Of a stretch of 32,767 nucleotides of DNA, positions 8,402 to 17,155 are shown in pieces. The stretch is from the NCBI RefSeq assembly GCF_004962925.1, contig NZ_SUEO01000046.1, forward strand, positions 1-32,767, in the 5' to 3' direction. Source of the DNA: Mesorhizobium sp. (lineage in GTDB: Bacteria; Pseudomonadota; Alphaproteobacteria; Rhizobiales; Rhizobiaceae). The position numbers and the translations under genes were made by a program. Position 1 is the stretch's first letter, and each line of letters starts with the position of its first letter. The notes under the pieces are model-generated. The model saw only the letters and a list, made by a program, of their open reading frames with translations. It searched no databases and was not told where the DNA came from.

Positions 8402-8481
8402 AGAGCGCTGCGCGTCATTGGAATGCGCAAAAAGACACTCTAAGACCTTGAATCTACGCATTACGCCACAAAAAATCGAGC
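8402..8481 (+). repeat. Dispersed intergenic hairpin repeat, copy A (degenerate)
   Basis: AGAGCG ... GCGCGTCATTGGAATGCGC ... ACTCTAAGACCTTGAATC, followed by TACGCATTACG. The order of parts (AGAGCG, G+C-rich inner hairpin, CTCTAA, TTTGAATC-like, TACGCAT, AAATCG) is the same as in the elements at 14244 (same strand) and 24047 (opposite strand). This copy has a weakened stem. It sits in the hspQ/AEC divergent region. Confidence 0.55.
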
Positions 8482-8603
8482 CCAACTTTAGGGCTGTTAC
8501 CTGGCCAATTTGGCGCAGACGCGGCGTCAATTCAATGCCGCACCGCTTGACGCGCCGTCAAGCCACGGGCTAGCCCCACCCGAGGTTTCGTGCCAGCACA
8601 AAA

Positions 8604-9566
8604 ATGTCAGACGTCATCGGTCTTGTTCTTCCATTCTTCGGGTTGATTTTCATAGGTTTCCTGGTGGCGCGCATCACCAGGCAACCGCTGGAAGCGCTTG
8701 GCTGGATGAACACCTTCATCGTCTATGTCGCGCTACCGGCCCTGTTCTTCCAACTGCTTGCCAAGACGCCGTTCGAGCGGCTGACCGAATGGAGCTTCAT
8801 CTCCGGCTCGGTCTTCTCGACCTACACGATCTTTTCGCTGATGTTCGCATGGTCGGTGTTGACATCGCGAGGCGAGATCGCGCAATCGACCATCAAGGCG
8901 CTCGCCGCCGCCTATGGCAATATCGGCTATATGGGGCCGGGGCTTGCGTTGCTGGCCTTCGGCGAGGAGGCGGCTGTGCCGGTCGCCCTGATCTTCTGTT
9001 TCGAGAACATCGTGCATTTCGCCGTCGCGCCGATGATGATGGCGCTGGCCGGCGACGACAAGACGTCGCCGTTGCGGCTCATCGTGGGTGTTTTGCGAAA
9101 GATCGTGCTGCATCCGTTCATTATCGCGACCGCCTTGGGCGTGGGCGCCGCCTATATCGGGTTTCGCCCGCCCGTGCCGGCAGAGCGCCTTCTCGAATAC
9201 CTGTCCCGGGCCGCCGCACCTTGCGCGCTGTTCGCCATGGGCGTCACCCTGGCGCTCAGGCCACTCAATCGCGTCCCGCACGAACTGGCGTGGATCGCTG
9301 CGCTGAAGCTTATCCTGCACCCGTTGCTCTGCTATGTCGTGCTGAGCTGGATCGGCAATTTTTCCGAGACCTGGCTGTTTTCGGCCGTGCTGCTGGCGGC
9401 ATTGCCCACCGCAACCAATGTCTTCGTCATCGCCCAGCAATATGGCGTCTGGGTGCAGCGTGCCTCAGCCAGCGTGCTGATCACCACTTGCCTCTCGGTC
9501 GTGACGGTGACCGGGTTGCTCTACATGATCCGCCATGGCGTGCTACCGCCGGACTTGTTTCCTTAA
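8604..9566 (+). CDS. AEC-family (auxin efflux carrier-like) transporter
   Basis: 320 aa integral membrane protein with about ten hydrophobic segments in two halves, as in the AEC family of secondary carriers. The N-terminal DVIGLVLPFFGLIFIGFLVA, the ALPALFF region and the second-half ALPTATNVFVIAQQYG motif (about 275-290) are family signatures. Bacterial members have been linked to export or uptake of malate, malonate and other small organic acids; the substrate here is unknown. ATG 8604 starts the first membrane helix at once; no strong ribosome-binding site precedes it. The 3' end overlaps the convergent UbiH-type gene by 24 bases, so the two transcripts are complementary at their ends. Confidence 0.88.
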   Translation: MSDVIGLVLPFFGLIFIGFLVARITRQPLEALGWMNTFIVYVALPALFFQLLAKTPFERLTEWSFISGSVFSTYTIFSLMFAWSVLTSRGEIAQSTIKALAAAYGNIGYMGPGLALLAFGEEAAVPVALIFCFENIVHFAVAPMMMALAGDDKTSPLRLIVGVLRKIVLHPFIIATALGVGAAYIGFRPPVPAERLLEYLSRAAAPCALFAMGVTLALRPLNRVPHELAWIAALKLILHPLLCYVVLSWIGNFSETWLFSAVLLAALPTATNVFVIAQQYGVWVQRASASVLITTCLSVVTVTGLLYMIRHGVLPPDLFP

Positions 9567-10754
9567 GCCGCCGGCGAGCGCCGCAAAACCACTGCCGGGC
9601 AGCAAGCCCTCGCGCATGAAAAAGGCGCGTAGCGGCGCGAAACCGCCGAGCACGCCGAGGCCGGCACTGCGCGCCATCTGGGCCGGTAGCATGTCGGAGA
9701 GCAGCGACTTGTTGAGCAGGTTGACCGCGCTGCTGCGTGCCAGAATGTCGGGCCGGCGCCTGAAATCATAAGCTGCGAGTGCCTTGACGGCGCCTGGATC
9801 GGTCCTGTTTTCGCAAGCAATTCCAATCAGATCGTCGATGTCCCTGATACCAAGGTTGAGACCCTGCGCGCCAATCGGCGGAAACACATGGGCGGCTTCG
9901 CCGACAAGTGCCACCCGGTTACGCGCGAAGCACCGGGGCGTCACGCCCGAAAGCGGGTAGATCTGCCGGCCGGCCTCGACAGACACCCGGCCCAGCATCG
10001 ATTGCATCCGCAATTCAACCCGCGTCGAAAGCGTCGCGTCGTCCAGTGCGGCGAGTTCCTTTGCCATTTCCGGTTCTACCACCCAGACAAGGCTAGACCG
10101 GTTGCCGGGCAGGGGAACCTGGGTGAACGGGCCGGTTTCGGTGTGGAATTCGGTCGAGGTGAAAGCGTGATCGCTGCGGTGGCTGAAATTGAGAACCAGT
10201 GCCGCCTGCGGATAGGAACGGGTGGATGTCGAGATGCCGGCAGCCTCACGGGCCGGAGACTGACGCCCGTCGGCAGCGACCGCCAGCGGTGCCGCGATCT
10301 CACTGCCGTCAGACAGGACCGCATGGGCATGATCGGCGTCGAGCCGCCAGGCATCCACCATCGATTTTCGCCATTCGATGCCGGAATGTGCGGCAACAGC
10401 CCCCGCAAGCGCGGGGTTCAGCGCGCTGTTGGGTAAATTCAGCCCGAACTGCTCCTCGCCGATTTCGCTGGCGCGAAAAGTGACCACCGGGCTGCGGATC
10501 AGCCGGCTGGTTGCATCGACGATGCGCATCACCTTCAGCGCTGCGGCCTGGGATCTCACCTCGTCGAGGACGCCCAATCGTTCAAGCATCTTCAGGGCCG
10601 GGTTCATCAACGCCGTCGTGCGGCCGTCTTGGCCATTTGCCTCAGGTCCGACAAGCGTCACCGGAAAGCCGGCGTCTGCGAAGCCAAGCGCCGCGATCAG
10701 CCCTGCCGGGCCGCTGCCGGCAACCAGTATCCGTGCTGTCTCCCGATGATCCAA
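9543..10754 (-). CDS. UbiH/UbiF-family FAD-dependent monooxygenase
   Basis: 403 aa from the proposed TTG start. FAD-binding GSGPAG (residues 13-18, G-x-G-x2-G) is at the N-terminus. A central AVAADGRQSPAREAAG corresponds to the DG motif. The second FAD motif reads GEAAHVFPPIGAQGLNLGIRD, with Glu where the family more often has Asp (GDAAH). Such enzymes hydroxylate the ubiquinone ring; the exact ring position cannot be told. Start choice: TTG 10754 has GGGAAG 6 bases upstream and begins right before the FAD fold. ATG 10805 would add 17 residues but has no ribosome-binding site and would leave only 12 bases to the divergent gene. The much longer open frame, up to 11366, is antisense to DUF2182. 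Confidence 0.85.
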   Translation of the reverse strand: MDHRETARILVAGSGPAGLIAALGFADAGFPVTLVGPEANGQDGRTTALMNPALKMLERLGVLDEVRSQAAALKVMRIVDATSRLIRSPVVTFRASEIGEEQFGLNLPNSALNPALAGAVAAHSGIEWRKSMVDAWRLDADHAHAVLSDGSEIAAPLAVAADGRQSPAREAAGISTSTRSYPQAALVLNFSHRSDHAFTSTEFHTETGPFTQVPLPGNRSSLVWVVEPEMAKELAALDDATLSTRVELRMQSMLGRVSVEAGRQIYPLSGVTPRCFARNRVALVGEAAHVFPPIGAQGLNLGIRDIDDLIGIACENRTDPGAVKALAAYDFRRRPDILARSSAVNLLNKSLLSDMLPAQMARSAGLGVLGGFAPLRAFFMREGLLPGSGFAALAGGLRKQVRR

Positions 10755-10817
10755 ATTCGGCTTCCCGGTTGCGAGGCGAGGTGGTCGGTCCGACCTCACG
10801 AGCATATAGGTCAGATC

Positions 10818-11756
10818 ATGCGGCTTGATCAACGCGGCGATTCGGCCCATTCGATTGCCATGACCGGCCAAGACCATGATTTCAGCCATCTCGACCGCGT
10901 CGGCCGTGCCACGGCGAGCGTCTCGCGCAATCCTCGACTGGCGGTGACCATCGTTTTGGGCGCAGGCGTTCTCCTGGCCTGGCTGCTTCTTGGCGCCATG
11001 GCGATACGTGGCGCCGAAAGCCGGATTCCCGGCATCGATGCACCCGGCGACACGATGCTCAGATATCTGCCGGAGCTGCCGCTGCCGGATTTTCTCGAGC
11101 GCTTCTTCACCCTTTGTCTTGCACCTGCGCCGCTCGACGGAGGCGTCGCCGCGCAGGCCGGAGCGCTCGTCATCATGTGGTTCCTGATGGCGGTCGCCAC
11201 CATGCTGCCCTCGGCGGCGCCGATGATCCGCACCTATTGCGAGATCGCCGATACTGCGCGGATCAAGGGCGAACCGGTCGTCCATCCGCTGGTCCTGGTC
11301 GCCGGTTACCTCAGCGTGTGGTTGGCTGCGTCGGCAGTGTTTGCGGCGCTGACGCTCGCCGTGCACACCTTCGCCTCATCTGTGCAGATGCTCGATCCAG
11401 TGGTCGGAGCGGCCGGAGCAGTCGCGCTTTCGATTGCCGGCCTTTACCAGTTCAGCGGCCTGAAGGAAGCCTGCCTGACAAAGTGCAAAAACCCGTTCTC
11501 GATCCTGTTTTCCAACTGGAGCGCTAAGCCCGGCCGCATTTTCCGGCTCGGCATGGAGCAGGGCGTCTGGTGCCTCGGCTGCTGCTGGGCGCTGATGCTG
11601 GTGATGTTCGCTGTCGGTGTGATGAACGTGTTCTGGATGGCGTTGATCGCCCTGTTCACCTTGATCGAAAAACAGACGGCGGGCAGGCTGCCAACCCGGG
11701 TCGCCGGTGCGATACTGCTTGTCTGGGCAACCGCCCTGCTAGTAGTCTCGGCATAA
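10818..11756 (+). CDS. DUF2182 predicted metal-binding membrane protein
   Basis: 312 aa with about six to seven membrane helices (first at about 42-62, next at 112-133). Two cysteine clusters mark DUF2182: CLTKCKNPF (Cys219, Cys223), on the loop after LYQFSGLKEA, and GVWCLGCCWALM (Cys252, Cys255, Cys256) at the start of a helix. Methionines and cysteines near the membrane suggest binding of a soft metal such as copper; this is inference, as the family has no settled function. The start is uncertain: ATG 10818 has a weak AGG, ATG 10860 has none. The DUF1326 gene begins 14 bases after the stop. I know DUF2182 and DUF1326 genes to be frequent neighbours, which suggests a shared job. Confidence 0.82.
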   Translation: MRLDQRGDSAHSIAMTGQDHDFSHLDRVGRATASVSRNPRLAVTIVLGAGVLLAWLLLGAMAIRGAESRIPGIDAPGDTMLRYLPELPLPDFLERFFTLCLAPAPLDGGVAAQAGALVIMWFLMAVATMLPSAAPMIRTYCEIADTARIKGEPVVHPLVLVAGYLSVWLAASAVFAALTLAVHTFASSVQMLDPVVGAAGAVALSIAGLYQFSGLKEACLTKCKNPFSILFSNWSAKPGRIFRLGMEQGVWCLGCCWALMLVMFAVGVMNVFWMALIALFTLIEKQTAGRLPTRVAGAILLVWATALLVVSA

Positions 11757-11770
11757 GGGGAGAGAATTCG

Positions 11771-12385
11771 ATGGCAGATCAAAGCTGGGCAATGAAAGGA
11801 GAGCTGGTGCTCTCCTGCAATTGCACGGTTTTTTGCCCTTGCGTGCTGTCTCTCGGCAATCATCCGCCGACCGAGGGCTACTGCCAGACCTGGGCAGGGT
11901 TCCGCATCGATGCTGGCCATTTCGGCGAAGTCGACCTGTCCGGCCTCAACCTTGGGCTGGTCATGGAAATCCCAGGCTATATGAGCCGTGGCAACTGGAC
12001 CGCCGGACTGTTCATCGACAAACGCGCCTCAGTCTACGCGGTAAAGGCATTGACGAAAATTTTCACCGGCAAGGCCGGCGGAACCACCTCACTGCTCTCC
12101 ATCCTGGTCGGAAAGTTCCTCGGCGTCGAGCAAGCGCCGATCACTTATGAGACGCGCGACAGGACGCGGATCTTCCAGATACCGAAAATCATCGATGGGG
12201 CGGTGACGCCGATTGCCGGCAAGGACCGCGGCACGGATACGGTGATCAGCAATTCGGAGTACTGGATCGCACCGGAAATCACCGTGGCCAGATCCGACAA
12301 GAGCAAGATGCGGGCCTTTGGGCGCAACTGGAATTTTGCCGGCCGCTCGGCCGAAATCTGCAAGCTGGACTGGCGGGGCCCGTGA
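11771..12385 (+). CDS. DUF1326 protein with Cys-rich N-terminal metal-site motif
   Basis: 204 aa, no signal peptide or membrane helix. The N-terminus carries SCNCTVFCPC, with Cys16, Cys18, Cys22 and Cys24, then His31 and Cys38. This cluster of soft ligands is the hallmark of DUF1326 and points to metal binding. The rest is a beta-rich domain with no known catalytic motif. ATG 11771 has AAGGGGAGAG 5-7 bases upstream. It follows the DUF2182 gene by 14 bases and overlaps phosphatidylcholine synthase by 4 bases (GTGA at 12382-12385), so the three are one operon. A role with DUF2182 as the soluble partner in metal handling is likely but inferred. Confidence 0.85.
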   Translation: MADQSWAMKGELVLSCNCTVFCPCVLSLGNHPPTEGYCQTWAGFRIDAGHFGEVDLSGLNLGLVMEIPGYMSRGNWTAGLFIDKRASVYAVKALTKIFTGKAGGTTSLLSILVGKFLGVEQAPITYETRDRTRIFQIPKIIDGAVTPIAGKDRGTDTVISNSEYWIAPEITVARSDKSKMRAFGRNWNFAGRSAEICKLDWRGP

Positions 12386-13200
12386 GCAAAAAAACAACGG
12401 CCAGGAAAATTACGGACAGGATTCCGAGGCCAAAGAAGAAAGTCACGTGGCCGCAGGCGCGCGCGTTTTCGGTCCACCTGCTGACCGCGTCGGGATCGTT
12501 CCTGGCGTTCCTGTCGCTGGTGGCCGCGAGCGAGCAGCGCTGGACGGCAATGTTCTGGTGGCTCGGGCTGGCGCTGTTCGTCGACGGTATCGACGGGCCG
12601 ATCGCCAGGAAGCTCGAGGTCAAGGAAATCCTGCCGACGTGGTCGGGCGAACTCCTCGACAACATTATCGACTATGTGACCTACGTGCTGATACCGGCCT
12701 TCGCGCTTTACCAGCGCGGCTTCATGGGCGAGGGCCTGTCGTTCCTATCGGCGGCGATCATCGTGGTATCGAGCGCGATCTACTATGCCGACACCGGCAT
12801 GAAGACGAAGGAAAATTTCTTCAAGGGGTTTCCGGTGGTCTGGAACATGGTGGTGTTCACGCTGTTCGTCATCGATCCGGGACAATGGGTTTCCTTCGCC
12901 GTGGTAGTGGTGGCCGGCATTCTGACCTTCATGCCGATCTATTTCATCCACCCGGTGCGGGTGGTGCGGCTGCGCCCGATCAACCTTGGCATGACGTTGC
13001 TATGGTGCGCTTTCGGAGCGCTGGCCCTGGCGCAGGCAGCTCTCGCCGCCTTCTACGACCAGATCGGGGTCCTGGGCGAGCAGGTGAGTGTCTTCACCAA
13101 GATCGGCATCACGGTCACCGGGCTTTACCTCGCTTGCATCGGCGGTATCATGCAGCTCTTTCCAGATCTCGGCGCCAAGCCGGATGACAAGAAAGCCTGA
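12382..13200 (+). CDS. pcs: Phosphatidylcholine synthase
   Basis: 272 aa inner-membrane CDP-alcohol phosphotransferase that joins choline to CDP-diacylglycerol to make phosphatidylcholine, a pathway characteristic of rhizobia and relatives. The CDP-alcohol phosphotransferase motif is complete: Asp71-Gly72-x2-Ala75-Arg76, then Gly89, Asp93 and Asp97 (SGELLDNIIDYVTYV). The KEILPTWSGE spacer and following helices match Pcs rather than other members of the superfamily. A basic N-terminal tail (residues 1-25) precedes the first helix. GTG 12382 overlaps the stop of the DUF1326 gene (GTGA), so translation is probably coupled. The quinone oxidoreductase gene begins 33 bases downstream. Confidence 0.93.
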   Translation: MSKKTTARKITDRIPRPKKKVTWPQARAFSVHLLTASGSFLAFLSLVAASEQRWTAMFWWLGLALFVDGIDGPIARKLEVKEILPTWSGELLDNIIDYVTYVLIPAFALYQRGFMGEGLSFLSAAIIVVSSAIYYADTGMKTKENFFKGFPVVWNMVVFTLFVIDPGQWVSFAVVVVAGILTFMPIYFIHPVRVVRLRPINLGMTLLWCAFGALALAQAALAAFYDQIGVLGEQVSVFTKIGITVTGLYLACIGGIMQLFPDLGAKPDDKKA

Positions 13201-13233
13201 CCCCAAAGCTTGATCCCCCAAGAGAGCCAGAAA

Positions 13234-14211
13234 ATGTCCAAAGCGATCCGTATCCACGCCAATGGCGGTCCGGAGGTTCTGACCTATGAGGACGCCGATC
13301 CGGGCCAACCCGGCTCGGGACAAATTCTGGTCAGACACACGGCGATCGGCCTCAATTTCATCGATGTCTATCATCGCTCCGGCCTCTATCCGCCACCAGG
13401 CGGTTTCCCGCTGATACCCGGCAGCGAGGCGGCCGGCGTGGTGCTGGAAGTGGGTGCGGATATCGACTGGCTGAAGCCCGGCGATCGCATCGCCTATGCC
13501 GTGACGACTGGCGCCTATGCAGGGCAGCGCGTGATCGCCGCCGACCGCGTCGTGAAGGTGCCGGACGGCATCAGCGACGAACAGGCGGCCGCCATGATGC
13601 TGAAAGGGATGACCGCGGAATATCTGTTGCGCCGTACCTTCAAGGTGAAGGCGGGCGATACGATCCTGTTTCACGCGGCGGCCGGCGGTGTCGGGCTGAT
13701 CCTCGGCCAATGGGCCAAGCATCTTGGCGCAACCGTGATCGGCACCGCCAGCTCCACCGAAAAGATCGAGCTCGCCAAGACGCATGGCTTCGACCATGTC
13801 ATCAACTACCGCGAGCAGGACTTCGTCGCCGGCGTCCTCGCCATAACCGGCGGCAAGAAGTGCGACGTCGTCTATGATTCGGTCGGCAACGACACCTTTC
13901 CGGCCTCGCTCGACTGCCTGAAGCCGCTCGGCATGTTCGCCAGTTTCGGTCAATCGTCTGGGCCGATCCCGCCGTTCAGCATATCGTTGCTGGCGCAGAA
14001 AGGTTCGCTGTTCGCAACCCGTCCGACGCTGTTCGTCTACAACGCCAAGCGCGAAGACCTGGAGGCGTCCGCCGCCGCGCTGTTCGAAATCGTCCTCAGC
14101 GGCGCGGTCAAGATCAAGATCAACCAGCGCTACGCGCTCAAGGATGCCGGCAGGGCACATGCCGACCTTGAAGGGCGCAGGACAACCGGAACAACCATTC
14201 TTATCCCCTGA
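13234..14211 (+). CDS. NADPH:quinone oxidoreductase, QOR/zeta-crystallin family
   Basis: 325 aa member of the medium-chain dehydrogenase/reductase family without structural zinc cysteines. The N-terminal GroES-like half contains GLNFIDVYHRSGLYP, diagnostic of quinone oxidoreductase-1 (E. coli Qor type). The Rossmann half has AAAGGVGLILGQWAKHLGA for NADPH binding. It likely reduces quinones by one-electron transfer in the cytosol. ATG 13234 (MSKAIRIHANGG) is chosen as it has GAGAG nearby and matches family starts; an upstream in-frame start at 13210 is less likely. It lies 33 bases after pcs and may be cotranscribed. A repeat element follows at 14244. Confidence 0.9.
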   Translation: MSKAIRIHANGGPEVLTYEDADPGQPGSGQILVRHTAIGLNFIDVYHRSGLYPPPGGFPLIPGSEAAGVVLEVGADIDWLKPGDRIAYAVTTGAYAGQRVIAADRVVKVPDGISDEQAAAMMLKGMTAEYLLRRTFKVKAGDTILFHAAAGGVGLILGQWAKHLGATVIGTASSTEKIELAKTHGFDHVINYREQDFVAGVLAITGGKKCDVVYDSVGNDTFPASLDCLKPLGMFASFGQSSGPIPPFSISLLAQKGSLFATRPTLFVYNAKREDLEASAAALFEIVLSGAVKIKINQRYALKDAGRAHADLEGRRTTGTTILIP

Positions 14212-14243
14212 GCCTTTCCACCACTTGAGCCTTGCTATCTCTC

Positions 14244-14360
14244 AGAGCGACGTGCGTCCGCCTGGACGCCCAAAAGCACGCTCCAACGTTTTTCCAACGT
14301 TTTGAAACTACGCATCGTGCCTTCCGAAAATCGATTTTGATTTTCGGGCGGATGCGTTAG
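14244..14360 (+). repeat. Dispersed intergenic hairpin repeat, copy B (long form)
   Basis: Element with AGAGCG (14244-14249), inner hairpin GCGTCC-GCCT-GGACGC, CGCTCCAACG, TTTTGAAACTACGCAT, then a second hairpin CCGAAAATCGA...TTTTCGGG ending with GATGCG. The part order agrees with the copies at 8402 and 24047. Arms GAGCG and CGCTC close the first hairpin. It lies between the quinone oxidoreductase gene and the ABC importer operon. Its stems could help end upstream transcripts, although no T run follows. Confidence 0.65.
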
Positions 14361-14480
14361 GTTTCCGCTGAAATTCTTGAAGCTCTTTCAAGACGGGTGC
14401 CGCTTTGCGATGACAGCAGGCCGCGCATACCATGCCTGCGGGAACACAGAACATGTCTGGCAAACCAGATGGGAGGCACT

Positions 14481-16046
14481 GTGAGTGCAAATCAGGACGG
14501 CGCAAACCTGCTTGAGGTTCGTGGCCTCACCAAGACGTTCGGCACGCTGACAGCGTGCGACCATATCGATCTCAATGTCGCAAAAGGCGAAATCCACGCG
14601 TTGCTCGGCGAGAACGGCGCCGGCAAGTCGACGCTCGTCAAAATGCTGTTCGGAACACTGGAGCCCAATTCGGGCGAGATTTTCTGGAACGGTCAGGCGG
14701 TCACGATCACCAATCCCGGCTTTGCGAAGAAGCTCGGCATCGGCATGGTGTTCCAGCATTTTTCGCTGTTCGAGGCACTGACGGCGGCCGAGAACATCGC
14801 GCTGTCATTGGACGACGGTTCGCCGATCAGCACGATTGCCGCGAAGGCCAGGGCGCTTTCCTACAGCTATGGCCTGCCGCTCGACCCGCAATCGCTGGTC
14901 GGCGACCTGTCTGTCGGTGAGCGCCAGCGTATCGAGATCATCCGCTGCCTTCTGCAGACGCCGCAGCTCATCATCCTCGACGAGCCGACTTCGGTGCTGA
15001 CGCCGCAGGAAGCCGACAAGCTGTTCGAAACGCTCGAACGGCTGCGCTCGGAAGGAAAGTCCATCCTCTACATTTCGCATCGCCTTGAAGAGGTCAAACG
15101 CATCTGCGACCGCGCCACGGTGCTGCGCCACGGCAAGGTGGTTGGCCATTGCAACCCGCGCAAGGAAACCGCGTCATCGCTGGCGCGCATGATGGTCGGC
15201 AACGATGTGCCGACCGTGGTGCGCGCGCCGGCCGAGGGTATCGAGACCGCGCAGCCGCTGCTTGAAATCCGCGCACTCAGCCGCAAGCCGGCAACGCCGT
15301 TCTCGATCCCGCTCAGGAACATCAACCTGACGGTACGCGCCGGAGAAGTGATCGGCATTGCAGGCGTCGCCGGCAACGGCCAGGGCGAGTTCTTCGAATC
15401 CGTTTCCGGCGAGGTGCCGCAGCAGGATGCCGCTTCGGTGCGCATCCGCGGCAAGGATGCCGGCGGCCTCAGCATCACCGGCAGGCGGCTGATGGGCGCT
15501 GCCTTCGTGCCGGAAGAGCGGCTCGGCCACGGTGCAGCGCCGCGCATGAAGCTCTCGGAAAACCTGCTTCTGTCGCGCCATGCCACCGATGGAAAGGTGT
15601 TTGTCGGCGCCGGCGGAATGGTCAAAAGCGACGCGATCTATGCCGCTGCCCAGCGCATCATCAAGGCGATGGATGTGCGCAAGAGCGCCCCGGACCCGGA
15701 GGCGGCAGCGCTTTCAGGCGGCAATCTGCAGAAATTCATCGTCGGCCGCGAACTCGACCGCAGGCCAAGCGTGATGGTCGTCAATCAGCCGACATGGGGC
15801 GTCGACGCCGGTGCTGCCGCCCACATTCGCCAGACGCTGATCGAACTGGCGCGCTGCGGCTCGGCAGTGCTGGTCATCAGCCAGGACCTCGACGAATTGT
15901 TCGAAATATCCGACGCGATCGCGGTGATGCATAATGGCGAACTGTCGAAGCCTTTGCCGATCGCTGAGGCCACGTTCGAAAAGATCGGACTGCTGATGGG
16001 CGGAGCCGAGCCCGGCCACGCCGAACACGCTCTGGAGACGTCATGA
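14481..16046 (+). CDS. ABC transporter ATPase, two-domain, BMP/nucleoside-type importer
   Basis: 521 aa with two ATPase domains in tandem, as in sugar- and nucleoside-type importers. Domain 1 has Walker A GENGAGKST (43-51), signature LSVGERQR and Walker B LIILDEPTSVLTPQE. Domain 2 is degenerate: its P-loop region reads GVAGNGQGEFF without the catalytic Lys, while LSGGNLQKFIVGREL and VNQPTWGVDAGA remain. This asymmetry is normal for the family. GTG 14481 is preferred because GGGAGG lies 4 bases upstream; ATG 14469 is an alternative. It heads a four-gene operon: permease 1 overlaps by 4 bases, permease 2 by 1 base, and the BMP-family binding protein follows. The binding protein type points to nucleoside uptake. 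Confidence 0.92.
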   Translation: MSANQDGANLLEVRGLTKTFGTLTACDHIDLNVAKGEIHALLGENGAGKSTLVKMLFGTLEPNSGEIFWNGQAVTITNPGFAKKLGIGMVFQHFSLFEALTAAENIALSLDDGSPISTIAAKARALSYSYGLPLDPQSLVGDLSVGERQRIEIIRCLLQTPQLIILDEPTSVLTPQEADKLFETLERLRSEGKSILYISHRLEEVKRICDRATVLRHGKVVGHCNPRKETASSLARMMVGNDVPTVVRAPAEGIETAQPLLEIRALSRKPATPFSIPLRNINLTVRAGEVIGIAGVAGNGQGEFFESVSGEVPQQDAASVRIRGKDAGGLSITGRRLMGAAFVPEERLGHGAAPRMKLSENLLLSRHATDGKVFVGAGGMVKSDAIYAAAQRIIKAMDVRKSAPDPEAAALSGGNLQKFIVGRELDRRPSVMVVNQPTWGVDAGAAAHIRQTLIELARCGSAVLVISQDLDELFEISDAIAVMHNGELSKPLPIAEATFEKIGLLMGGAEPGHAEHALETS

Positions 16047-17155
16047 TGCGCCTCGAACTCGTCAAACGCCCGCAGCGCTCGATGCTGTTCTCGGCGCTGT
16101 CGCCGTTCATTGCCTTTGCACTGACGATCGTTGCCGGCGCCATCCTGTTCGCGCTGCTTGGCGTCAATCCTTTGAAGGCTTTCCAAATTTACTTCATTGA
16201 GCCGGTCAGTCAGGTCTGGCAGCTGCATGAGCTGGCGATCAAGGCGGCACCGCTCATCCTGATCGGGGTCGGCCTGTCGGTTTGCTACAGGGCCAACATC
16301 TGGAACATCGGAGCGGAAGGCCAATTCATCCTGGGCGGCATCGTCGGATCGAGCATTCCGGTGCTGTTTCCGCAGTTTGAAGGCCCGCTGGTGCTGCCGC
16401 TGATGCTGCTGTTCGGCATGATCGGCGGCGCCGCCTACGCCGCCATTCCGGCTCTGCTCAAAGCGCGCTTCAACACCAACGAGATCCTGACCAGCCTGAT
16501 GCTGGTCTATGTCGCGCAGCTGTTCCTCGACTGGCTGGTGCGTGGCCCTTGGCGCGACCCGAAGGGTTTCAACTTCCCGCAGACGATACAGTTCAACGAC
16601 TCCGCCATCTTGCCGGAACTGATGCCGGCCTCCGGCCGCGCCAATTGGGGTTTCGTCTTCGCGCTGGTCGCGGCGGTGCTGGTCTGGATCCTGATGAGCC
16701 GCATGCTGAAAGGCTTCGAGGTCCGCGTGCTCGGCTCAAGCCCCAGGGCAGGGCGCTTCGCCGGCTTCGGCATCAACCGGATGGTGTTCTTCGCCTTCAT
16801 GCTGTCGGGTGCGCTGGCTGGACTTGCCGGCATCTCGGAAGTCTCCGGCGCCATCGGCCAGCTGCAGCCGGTCATTTCGCCCGGCTACGGCTTCACCGCC
16901 ATCATCGTGGCGTTCCTCGGCCGGCTCAATCCGCTAGGCATCGTCGCGGCGGGCCTGGTGCTGGCGCTGACCTACCTCGGCGGCGAGGCGGTGCAAAGCG
17001 CGCTCGGCATCTCCGATAAGGTGGCGCGCGTGTTCCAAGGTATGCTGCTGTTCTTCGTGCTCGGCTGCGACACGCTCATTCATTACCGCATTCGTCTGAT
17101 CGGCTTTGCCGCGCCGAAGCTTGAATCCGCGCCGAAGCTGGAGGAGGCCCGCTGA
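16043..17155 (+). CDS. ABC transporter permease 1, BMP/nucleoside-type importer
   Basis: 370 aa inner-membrane protein of the BPD_transp_2 (LivH/RbsC-like) family, with about eight to ten hydrophobic helices. The cytosolic region NIWNIGAEGQFILGGIVGS (about 85-105) is the typical signature of nucleoside-type permeases, and a long loop around 165-200 (GPWRDPKGFNFPQTIQFND) is also typical of this larger of the two subunits. ATG 16043 overlaps the stop of the ATPase gene (ATGATG across 16043-16048), indicating translational coupling. It forms a heterodimer channel with the next gene product. Confidence 0.92.
   Translation: MMRLELVKRPQRSMLFSALSPFIAFALTIVAGAILFALLGVNPLKAFQIYFIEPVSQVWQLHELAIKAAPLILIGVGLSVCYRANIWNIGAEGQFILGGIVGSSIPVLFPQFEGPLVLPLMLLFGMIGGAAYAAIPALLKARFNTNEILTSLMLVYVAQLFLDWLVRGPWRDPKGFNFPQTIQFNDSAILPELMPASGRANWGFVFALVAAVLVWILMSRMLKGFEVRVLGSSPRAGRFAGFGINRMVFFAFMLSGALAGLAGISEVSGAIGQLQPVISPGYGFTAIIVAFLGRLNPLGIVAAGLVLALTYLGGEAVQSALGISDKVARVFQGMLLFFVLGCDTLIHYRIRLIGFAAPKLESAPKLEEAR

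Noticed and set aside
8510-9619. 369-codon plus-strand frame over the AEC carrier
   Set aside because: Shifted shadow, Arg-rich; the 8604 frame has the membrane helices and AEC motifs.
10763-11366. N-terminal extension of the UbiH-type frame up to 11366
   Set aside because: It is antisense to the DUF2182 gene, rich in Arg/His/Gln, and the FAD fold starts only near 10730.
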